Both the position numbers and the translations under genes were made by a program. Positions 54,952 through 64,000 of a DNA stretch of 64,000 nt are shown piece after piece (position 1 is the first letter of the stretch; each line of letters starts with the position of its first letter). The notes beneath the pieces are model-generated. The model did not search any database. It was not told where the DNA came from and saw only the letters and a program-made list of their open reading frames with translations. Origin of the DNA: Pseudoips prasinana (Eukaryota > Arthropoda > Insecta > Lepidoptera > Nolidae); assembly GCA_951640165.1 (NCBI GenBank), contig OX621257.1, forward strand, positions 15,573,201 through 15,637,200. The letters run 5' to 3'.

Positions 54952-55773
54952 ACCAGCCTTTGGAGTTAGCAAAACTAATAAGTCTTTCATGGGAAATTGT
55001 ATTAGGTTTTATAACAAGTTCCCTATTCATATAACTAAACTACCTGATAATAACTTTAAGTCACACATTAAACGTGAACTTATGGCTAAGGTTTACTACA
55101 GTACTAAGGATTACATTGACGATAAAGACATTTGGCGGTCGGCATCTACCTGCACTTGGTCCGCTGGAGATCTTATAGACATGAGTAATCTTTTATGTTA
55201 CATGAACTATCTGTAATGAAACTATCTATTATTTAATATTCTACGAATTTCAGAACTGTTGGTTGTGACTCAAAATGATTAATGTTACTTTTGTTTTGAC
55301 GTTTTTATTTTCTCATTCTAATATATAAAACCTAAAATAAATAATTAATCAGACAACCGATCGAGCATATATTGTGTTTGCCTGCTAAATAATTACAGTA
55401 AGTGGACCAAATCTCGTGTATATGCCCCATTGAGTATTTTTCGCCGGAGCTACTCAACTGGGCCGTGTTGAAACCGGTAGTGGAGACACCCGCTGAGTTT
55501 GTTTCGCTGGGTCTTCTCAGTTGGGGCGCATTGGATCCGGTGGAAGCATTAAAGCGCGACCGTCGTTATTAACACAAGGTCCGTCATAATAATAACACCT
55601 TAATGTAGCAGGAACCATTGACAATATGTATTAAAAATATTAGACATAAACTAGATAATTAAACTTAAACATAATCTCTTGACAATAACTTGATACGAAA
55701 TAATAATCATTGCTGTCATAAAATAAATTTTATAAATGTTTGAATACAATCAATACAATGTGTACCTATATAT
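54952..55773 (+). repeat. LINE A ORF2 end and 3'UTR module
   Basis: Coding part from about 54953 (AFGVSKTNKSFMGNCIRFYN) to the stop at 55216; 3'UTR to 55773, stopping at GTGTACCTATATATC where TTCA begins. Confidence 0.88.
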
Positions 55774-56045
55774 CATTCATTTATTTATTTATTCATTTAT
55801 TTATTCATTCATTCATTTTTTCATTCATTCATTCATTTATTCATTCATTTATTCATTCATTCATTCGTTTATTCGTTCGTTCATTCGTTCGTTCGTTCGT
55901 TCATTCGTTTGTTCATTCGTTCATTCGTTCATTAGTTCATTCATTCATCCATTCATTCAATCATTCATTCATTCATTCAGTCATTCATTCATTCAGTCAT
56001 TCTTTCAGTCATTCATTCATTCAGTCATTCATTCAGTCATTCATT
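55774..56045 (+). repeat. (TTCA)n array with TTCG zone
   Basis: About 270 bp; a distinctive TTCG-rich zone (55863-55935) recurs in 59878-60186 and, reversed, at 63960-64000, marking equivalent positions of the higher-order repeat. Confidence 0.95.
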
Positions 56046-56470
56046 AAAAATTACAATTGGGTCCTCATATTGAAAAATTATCTGCCAAATTAAGTTCAGG
56101 TTTGAAAAATCAGACAATTGTCAGATGAACCAACCGCTAGACTAGTATATTTTGCTTATTTCCTATGGTATTCTGCTGTGGGGCTCAGCAGCTGACATAA
56201 GTGCTATTTTCGTATTACAAAAAAGAGCAGTCCAAGCTTTTTATAATCTAGGCAGTCGCGAGTCTCTACGAAGCGTTATTAAAGAGGTAAATATACTTAC
56301 TGTTCCATGTGAATACATATGTCAGAATCTAATGTTTGAGAGGAAAAATTTAGATAAATATAAAAAAACTCTTGACAATAAATTGATACGAGCTAGCTAA
56401 ATATCATTGCTGACATAAAATGAATTTTATAAATGTTTTAATACAATCCATACAATGTGTACCGAAATAT
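56046..56470 (+). repeat. Type A LINE module (internally deleted)
   Basis: Coding part SYGILLWGSAADISAIFVLQ to LDKYKK, then a jump from AAATATAAAAAA into the distal 3'UTR (CTCTTGACAATAA). The ORF2 end and most of the 3'UTR are missing. Recurs at 60187-60626 and reversed at 63409-63847. Confidence 0.88.
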
Positions 56471-56767
56471 CATTAATTCATTCATTTATTCATTCATTAT
56501 TCATTCATTTATTCATTCATTATTCATTCATTAATTCATTTTTCATTCATTATTCATTCATTATTTATTCATTCATTCAGTCATTCATTAAGTCATTCAT
56601 TCATTCATTCATTCATTCAGTCATTCATTCATTCAGTCATTCAGTCATTCATTCATTAATTTATTTAGTCATTCATTCAGTCATTCATTCATTCAGTCAT
56701 TCATTCATTCAGTCATTCATTCATTCAGTCATTCATTCATTAAGTCATTCATTCAGTCATTCATTCA
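56471..56767 (+). repeat. (TTCA)n array
   Basis: About 300 bp, with TATTCATTCATTA variants at the start as in 60627-61045. Confidence 0.95.
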
Positions 56768-58218
56768 AAATTACAATGGGGTCTTCATACTGAAAAATTA
56801 TCTGCCAAATTAAGTTCAGCTTCATATGCGGTTTGGAAAATCAGACAATTGTCAGACGAACCAACCGCTAGACTAGTATATTTTGCTTATTTCCAGAGCA
56901 TTATGTCCTATGGTATTCTACTGTGGGGCTCAGCAGCTGACATAAGTGCTATTTTCGTGTTACAAAAAAGAGCAGTCTGAGCTATTTATAATCTAGGCAG
57001 TCGCGAGTCTCTACGAAGCGTTTTTAAAGAGGTACATATATGACATAGCATAGGCTGAAGTCTCGTTCAACTAGCTTCGTAACAGTCAGTAGTGCATTGA
57101 CAGTTCTGGAGAATGGACAAGATGTACAGATATATGGGCTGGGGTGGCCCATACGTTGGGGAGGAGCCATACTTTATGCGTCGATCGTTTAATATATTAT
57201 TATTTTAATAACACGTAGGTATTATTTAAATATATTATTGTTAAACATATGCTGAGATGGTTTGGGCATCTTTACTGTTCCATGTGAAAACATATATCAG
57301 AATATAATGTTAGTGCGGAAAAATTTAGATAAATATAAAAAACGGAGTGACTTTCATAATGTCAATACTAGAAATAAGGACAAACTAGCTATACCAGCCT
57401 TAAAAGTTAGCAAAACTAATAAGTCTTTCATGAGAAATTGTATTAGGTTTTATAACAAGCTCCCTATTCATATAACTAAACTACCTGATAATAAGTTTAA
57501 GTCACACATTAAACGTGAACTTATGGCTAAGGGTTACTACACTACTAAGGATTACATTGACGATAAAGACATTTGGCGGTCGGCATCTACCTGCACTTGG
57601 TCCGCTGGAGATCTTATAGATATGAGTTACCTTTTATGTTACATGAACTATCTGTAATAAAACTATCTATTATTTAAAATTCTACGAATTTCAGAACTGT
57701 TGTTTGTGACTCAAAATGATTCATGTTACTTTTATTTTGACAATTTTATTTTCTCATTCTAATATATTAAACCTAAAATAAATAATTAGTCAGACAACCG
57801 ATCGAGCATATATTGTGTTTGCCTGCTAAATAATTACAGTAAGTGGACCAAATCTCGTGTATATGCCCCATTGAGTATGTTTCGCCGGAGCTACTCAACT
57901 GGGCCGTGTTGAAACCGGTAGAAGAGACACCCGCTGAGTTTGTTTCGCTGGGTCTTGTCAGTTGGGGCGCATTGGATCCGGTGGTAGCATTAAAGCGCGA
58001 CCGTCGTTATTAACACAAGGTCCGTCATAATAATAACACCTTAATGTAGCAGGAACCATTGAAAATATGTATTAAAAATATAAGACATAAACTAGATAAT
58101 TAAACTTAAACATAATCTCTTTACAATAACTTGATACGAGCTAGCTTAATATCATTGCTGTCATAAAATTAATTTTATTAATGTTTTGATACAATCAGTA
58201 CAATCTGTACCTAAATTT
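56768..58218 (+). repeat. Type B LINE module with foreign insert
   Basis: Coding start AAATTACAATGGGGTC, ORF2 C-terminus to the stop at 57657, then the full 3'UTR. A roughly 235-bp stretch (about 57033-57268) not present in type A or the 61.0-kb module breaks the frame after the FKEV codons. It contains TGGGCTGGGGTGGCCCATAC and a MLRWFGH-like reading at its end, possibly another LINE. Confidence 0.85.
57262..57657 (+). pseudogene. ORF2 C-terminal open frame, type B
   Basis: 131 codons without a stop: VPCENIYQNIMLVRKNLDK, RNCIRFYNKLPIHITKL, YIDDKDIWRSASTCTWSAGD and YMNYL-stop. Matches 58928-59323 almost fully. It is the last part of a LINE ORF2 with no catalytic residues, so no enzyme activity is expected. 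Confidence 0.8.
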
Positions 58219-58447
58219 TATTCATTCATTCATTCAGTCATTCATTCAGTCATTCATTCAGTCATTCATTCAGTCATTCATTCCGTCATTCATTTAGTCA
58301 TTCATTCATTCAGTCAGTCATTCATTCATTCAGTCAGTCCGTCATTCATTCAGACATTCATTCATTCAATCATTCATTCATTCATTCATACAGTCATTCA
58401 TTCATTCAATCAGACATTCATTCAGTCATTCTTTCAGTCATTCATTC
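58219..58447 (+). repeat. (TTCA)n array
   Basis: About 230 bp, TTCA/GTCA mixture. Confidence 0.95.
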
Positions 58448-59877
58448 AAAATTACAATGGGGTCCTCATACTGAAAAATTATCTGCCAAATTAAGTTCAG
58501 CTTCATATGCGGTTTGGAAAATCAGACAATTGTCAGACGAACCAACCGCTAGACTAGTATATTTTGCTTATTTCCAGAGCATTATGTCCTATGGTATTCT
58601 ACTGTGGGGCTCAGCAGCGGACATAAGTGCTATTTTCGTATTACAAAAAAGAGCAGTCCGAGCTATTTATAATCAAGGCAGTCGCGAGTCTCTACGAGGC
58701 GTTTTTAAAGAGGTAAATATGACATAGCATAGGCTGAAAGAGGTAAATATGACATAGCATAGGCTGAAGTCTCGTACAACTAGCTTCGTAACAGTCAGTA
58801 GTGCATTGACAGTTCTGGAGAATGGACAGGATGTACAGATATATGGGCTGGGGTGGCCCATACGTTGGGGAGGAGCCATACTTTATGCGTCGAGGGTTTA
58901 ATATTGTTAAACATATGCTGAGATGGTTTGGGCGTCTTTACTGTTCCATGTGAATACATATATCAGAATATAATGTTTGTGCGGAAAAATTTAGATAAAT
59001 ATAAAAAACGGAGTGACTTTCATAATGTCAATACTAGAAATAAGGACAAACTAGCTATACCAGCCTTTAGAGTTAGCAAAACTAATAAGTCTTTCATGGG
59101 AAATTGTATTAGGTTTTATAACAAGCTCCCTATTCATACAACTAAACTACCTGATAATAAGTTTAAGTCACACATTAAACGTGAACTTATGGCTAAGGGT
59201 TACTACACTACTAAGGATTACATCGACGATAAAGATATTTGGCGGTCGGCATCTACCTGCACTTGGTCCGCTGGAGATCTTATAGACATGAGTAATCTTT
59301 TATGTTACATGAACTATCTGTAATAAAACTATCTATTATTTAATATTCTACGAATTTCAGAACTGTTGGTTGTGACTCAAAATGATTTATGTTACTTTTG
59401 TTTTGACGTTTTTATTTTCTCATTCTAATATATAAAACCTAAAATAAATAATTAATCAGACAACCGATCGAGCATATATTGTGTTTGCCTGCTAAATAAT
59501 TACAGTAAGTGGACCAAATCTCGTGTATATGCCCCATTGAGTACTTTTCGCCGGAGCTACTCAACTGGGCCGTGTTGAAACCGGTAGTGGAGACACCCGC
59601 TGAGTTTGTTTCGCTGGGTCTTCTCAGTTGGGGCGCATTGGATCCGCTGGAAGCATTAAAGCGCGACCGTCGTTATTAACACAAGGTCCGTCATAATAAT
59701 AACACCTTAATGTAGCAGGAACCATTGACAATATGTATTAAAAATATTAGACATAAACTAGATAATTAAACATAATCTCTTGACAATAACTTGATACGAG
59801 CTAGCTAAATATCATTGCTGTCATAAAATAAATTTTATAAATGTTTGAATACAATCAATACAATGTGTACCTATATA
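58448..59877 (+). repeat. Type B LINE module with foreign insert, second copy
   Basis: Same structure as 56768-58218. The insert (about 58710-58938) starts with an extra local tandem duplication of AAAGAGGTAAATATGACATA and lacks a part near 57183-57240 of the other copy. The ORF2 end is open to 59323. Confidence 0.86.
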
Positions 59878-60186
59878 TCATTCATTTATTTATTTATTCA
59901 TTTATTTATTCATTCATTCATTTTTTCATTCATTCATTTATTCATTCATTAATTCATTTATTCATTCATTTATTCATTCATTCATTCCTTTATTCGTTCG
60001 TTCATTCGTTTGTTCATTCGTTCATTCGTTCACTCGTTTATTCGTTCATTAGTTCATTCGTTCATTCATTCATCCATTCATTCATTCATCCATTCATTCA
60101 TTCATTCAGTCATTCATTCATTCAGTCATTCATTCAGTCATTCATTCATTCAGTCATTCATTCAGTCATTCATTCAGTCATTCATT
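59878..60186 (+). repeat. (TTCA)n array with TTCG zone
   Basis: Equivalent of 55774-56045, one 4.1-kb period later. Confidence 0.95.
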
Positions 60187-60626
60187 AAAAATTACAATTG
60201 GGTCCTCATATTGAAAAATTATCTGCCAAATTAAGTTCAGGTTTGGAAAATCAGACAATTGTCCGACGAACCAACCGCTAGACTAGTATATTTTGCTTAT
60301 TTCCAGAGCATTATGTACTATGGTATTCTGCTGTGGGGCTCAGCAGCTGACATAAGTGCTATTTTCGTATTACAAAAAAGAGCAGTCCAAGCTTTTTATA
60401 ATCTAGGCAGTCGCGAGTCTCTACGAAGCGTTTTTAAAGAGGTAAATATACTTACTGTTCCATGTGAATACATATGTCAGAATATAATGTTTGAGAGGAA
60501 AAATTTAGATAAATATAAAAAAAACTCTTGACAATAACTTGATACGAGCTAGCTAAATATCATTGCTGACATAAAATGAATTTTATAAATGTTTTAATAC
60601 AATCAATACAATGTGTACCGAAATAT
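60187..60626 (+). repeat. Type A LINE module, second copy
   Basis: Same internal jump (AAATATAAAAAAAA to CTCTTGACAATAAC) as 56046-56470. Confidence 0.88.
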
Positions 60627-61045
60627 CATTTATTCATTCATTATTCATTCATTTATTCATTCATTTATTCATTCATTATTCATTCATTCATTCATTTTTC
60701 ATTCATTATTCATTCATTATTTATTCATTATTTATTCATTCATTCATTCATTCAGTCATTCATTCAGTCATTCATTCATTCATTCATTCAGTCATTCAGT
60801 CATTCATTCATTCAGTCATCCAGTCATTCATTCATTCAGTCATTAATTTATTTAGTCATTCATTCAATGGGTCATTCATTCAGTCATTCAATCATTCAGT
60901 CATTCATTCATTCATTCATTCATTCATTCATTCAGTCATTCATTCATTCAGTCATTCATTCATTCAGTCATTCATTCATTCAGTCATTCATTAATTCAGT
61001 CAGTCAGTTATTCATTCATTTAGTCATTCATTCAGTAATTCATTC
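60627..61045 (+). repeat. (TTCA)n array
   Basis: About 420 bp; starts with the same TATTCATTCATTA variants as 56471. Confidence 0.95.
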
Positions 61046-61706
61046 AAAATTACAATGGGGTCTTCATACTGAAAAATTATCTGCCAAATTAAGTTCAGCT
61101 TCATATGCGGTTTGGAAAATCAGACAATTGTCAGACGAACCAACCGCTAGACTAGTATATTTTGCTTATTTCCAGAGCATTATGTCCTATGGTATTCTGC
61201 TGTGGGGCTCAGCAGCTGACATAAGTGCTATTTTCGTATTACAAAAAAGAGCAGTCTAAGCTTTTTATAATCTAGGCAGTCGCGAGTCTCTACGAAACGT
61301 TTTTAAAGAGGTAAATATACTTACTGTTCCATGTGAATACATATATCAGAATATAATGTTTGTGCGGAAAAATTTAGATAAATATAAAAAATGGAGTGAC
61401 TTTCATAATGTCAATACTAGAAATAAGGACAAACTAGCTATACCAGCCTTTAGAGTTAGCAAAACTAATAAGTCTTTCATGGGAAATTGTATTAGGTTTT
61501 ATAACAAGCTCCCTATTCATATAACTAAACTACCTGATAATAAGTTTAAGTCACACATTAAACGTGAACTTATGGCTAAGGGTTACTACACTACTAAGGA
61601 TTACATTGACGATAAAGACATTTGGCGGTCGGCATCTACCTGCACTTGGTCCGCTGGAGATCTTATAGACATGAGTAATCTTTTATGTTACATAAACTAT
61701 CTGAAA
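61046..61706 (+). repeat. Type B LINE module without insert
   Basis: Uninterrupted ORF2 C-terminus from LQWGLHTEKLSAKLSS to LLCYINYL, broken only by a TAA/TCTAA change after LQKRAV. The module stops within the final codons and passes straight into reversed array sequence at about 61704. Confidence 0.86.
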
Positions 61707-62305
61707 TGAATGAAAAAATGAATGAATAAATAAATAAATGAATGATATATAGGTACACATTGTATTGATTGTATTCAAACATTTATAAAATTTATTTTAT
61801 GACAGCAATGATATTAAGCTAGCTCGTATCAAGTTATTGTCAAGAGATTATGTTTAAGTTTAATTATCTAGTTTATGTCTAATATTTTTAATACATATTG
61901 TCAATGGTTCCTGCTACATTAAGGTGTTATTATTATGACGGACCTTGTGTTAATAACGACGGTCACGCTTTAATGCTTCCACCGGATCCAATGCGCCCCA
62001 ACTGAGAAGACCCAGCGAAACAAACTCAGCGGGTGTCTCCACTACCGGTTTCAACACGGCCCAGTTGAGTAGCTCCAGCGAAAAGTACTCAATGGGGCAT
62101 ATACACGAGATTTGGTCCACTTACTGTAATTATTTAGCAGGCAAACACAATATATGCTCGATCGGTTGTCTGATTAATTATTTATTTTAGGTTTTATATA
62201 TTAGAATGAGAAAATAAAAACGTCAAAACAAAAGTAACATTAATCATTTTGAGTCACAACCAACAGTTCTGAAATTCGTAGAATATTAAATAATAGATAG
62301 TTTTA
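61704..62305 (-). repeat. Reversed array start and LINE A 3'UTR
   Basis: A 40-bp TGAA remnant (61704-61745), then the complete 3'UTR in reverse (61746-62290) matching 59325-59877. This is the unpaired centre of the large palindrome. Confidence 0.88.
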
Positions 62306-62967
62306 TTACAGATAGTTTATGTAACATAAAAGATTACTCATGTCTATAAGATCTCCAGCGGACCAAGTGCAGGTAGATGCCGACCGCCAAATGTCTTTAT
62401 CGTCAATGTAATCCTTAGTAGTGTAGTAACCCTTAGCCATAAGTTCACGTTTAATGTGTGACTTAAACTTATTATCAGGTAGTTTAGTTATATGAATAGG
62501 GAGCTTGTTATAAAACCTAATACAATTTCCCATGAAAGACTTATTAGTTTTGCTAACTCTAAAGGCTGGTATAGCTAGTTTGTCCTTATTTCTAGTATTG
62601 ACATTATGAAAGTCACTCCATTTTTTATATTTATCTAAATTTTTCCGCACAAACATTATATTCTGATATATGTATTCACATGGAACAGTAAGTATATTTA
62701 CCTCTTTAAAAACGCTTCGTAGAGACTCGCGACTGCCTAGATTATAAAAAGCTTAGACTGCTCTTTTTTGTAATACGAAAATAGCACTTATGTCAGCTGC
62801 TGAGCCCCACAGCAGAATACCATAGGACATAATGCTCTGGAAATAAGCAAAATATACTAGTCTAGCGGTTGGTTCGTCTGACAATTGTCTGATTTTCCAA
62901 ACCGCATATGAAGCTGAACTTAATTTGGCAGAAAATTTTTCAGTATGAAGACCCCATTGTAATTTTG
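62306..62967 (-). repeat. Type B LINE module without insert, reverse
   Basis: Mirror of 61046-61706, including shared private changes (KKWSDF, YINYL, and the LQKRAV-stop), so it is the direct inverted copy. Confidence 0.9.
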
Positions 62968-63408
62968 AATGAATGAATGACTAAATGAATGAATAACTGA
63001 ATGACTGAATTAATGAATGACTGAATGAATGAATGACTGAATGAATGAATGACTGAATGAATGAATGACTGAATGAATGAATGACTGAATGAATGAATGA
63101 ATGAATGACTGAATGATTGAATGACTGAATGAATGACCGATTGAATGAATGACTAAATAAATTAATGACTGAATGAATGAATGACTGGATGACTGAATGA
63201 ATGAATGACTGAATGAATGAATGAATGAATGACTGAATGAATGACTGAATGAATGAATGAATGAATAAATAATGAATAAATAATGAATGAATAATGAATG
63301 AAAAATGAATGAATGAATGAATAATGAATGAATAAATGAATGAATAAATGAATGAATAATGAATGAATAAATGAATGAATAAATGAATGAATAATGAATG
63401 AATAAATG
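62968..63408 (-). repeat. (TTCA)n array, reverse
   Basis: TGAA on the plus strand; mirror of 60627-61045, with small unit differences. Confidence 0.95.
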
Positions 63409-63847
63409 ATATTTCGGTACACATTGTATTGATTGTATTAAAACATTTATAAAATTCATTTTATGTCAGCAATGATATTTAGCTAGCTCGTATCAAGTTA
63501 TTGTCAAGAGTTTTTTTTATATTTATCTAAATTTTTCCTCTCAAACATTATATTCTGACATATGTATTCACATGGAACAGTAAGTATATTTACCTCTTTA
63601 AAAACGCTTCGTAGAGACTCGCGACTGCCTAGATTATAAAAAGCTTGGACTGCTCTTTTTTGTAATACGAAAATAGCACTTATGTCAGCTGCTGAGCCCC
63701 ACAGCAGAATACCATAGTACATAATGCTCTGGAAATAAGCAAAATATACTAGTCTAGCGGTTGGTTCGTCGGACAATTGTCTGATTTTCCAAACCTGAAC
63801 TTAATTTGGCAGATAATTTTTCAATATGAGGACCCAATTGTAATTTT
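63409..63847 (-). repeat. Type A LINE module, reverse
   Basis: Mirror of 60187-60626, with the same internal jump (GTCAAGAG to TTTTTTTTATATTTATC). Confidence 0.9.
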
Positions 63848-64000
63848 TAATGAATGACTGAATGAATGACTGATTGAATGACTGAATGAATGAATGACTG
63901 AATGAATGACTGAATGAATGAATAAATGAATGAATGGATGAATGAATGAATGGATGAATGAATGAACGAATGAACTAATGAACGAATAAACGAGTGAACG
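63848..64000 (-). repeat. (TTCA)n array with TTCG zone, reverse, open-ended
   Basis: Mirror of 60030-60186. It runs off the window, so the palindrome continues to the right. Confidence 0.92.

Noticed and set aside
53205..63459. Many long open frames rich in Phe-Ile-His-Ser repeats, up to over 200 codons
   Set aside because: TTCA repeated gives F-I-H-S in all three frames with no stop, so open frames are automatic. No start context, no domain, and all lie in microsatellite arrays.

Overview
This is eukaryotic DNA: AT-rich, and packed with transposable elements. It is almost certainly from a moth or butterfly (Lepidoptera). Pointers are many decayed CR1/Jockey-like and RTE-like LINE pieces, several tRNA-headed SINE families with (ATT)n tails, a 5S-rRNA-headed SINE, a cecropia-type mariner, a MULE, a Gypsy-type LTR element, Helitron-like relics and an insect telomere-type TTAGG patch. 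I recognise no host protein-coding gene, no functional tRNA or rRNA gene and no CRISPR array. Every credible coding stretch belongs to a mobile element, and only the mariner transposase looks intact.

Layout. 1-13.8 kb: LINE fragments, SINEs, the first of three Helitron-like relics (2.05-3.66 kb), a SINE-in-SINE nest (6.5-7.5 kb), a 5S-headed SINE (7.9 kb), a 987-bp inverted-repeat transposon inside a LINE (9.98-10.97 kb) and an RTE endonuclease pseudogene (11.0-11.85 kb). 13.8-15.8 kb: one SINE holding both a 395-bp TA-flanked MITE and a complete 1,282-bp mariner. 17.68-21.37 kb: a whole MULE with terminal repeats, an 8-bp target duplication and a transposase broken by one in-frame TGA. 24.5-25.75 kb: second Helitron-like relic. 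25.7-32.05 kb: a nearly identical 3.13-kb direct duplication joined by a 71-bp segment copied from 33.93 kb. 32.6-35.3 kb: minus-strand LINE remains. 37.2-39.2 kb: third Helitron-like relic. 40.2-45.1 kb: a scrambled minus-strand Gypsy-like element with two internal minisatellites.

45.6-64 kb is the most unusual part. A LINE with ORF1 and a frameshifted ORF2 (45.9-48.8 kb) runs into some 15 kb built only from pieces of the same LINE family (reverse transcriptase C-terminus, 3'UTR, endonuclease) alternating with long (TTCA)n arrays. The pieces form a higher-order tandem array with a period near 4.1 kb. Orientation flips at about 48.8, 52.8 and 61.7 kb, the last producing a large palindrome that runs off the window. 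Repeated identical junctions and a shared frameshift point to amplification by recombination or replication rather than independent retrotransposition.

A second theme is short foldback palindromes (arms 15-41 bp, tiny loops), several sitting inside former LINE coding sequence. They look like template-switch scars. All sequence comparisons were made by eye; family names are by motif recognition and clade assignments are provisional.
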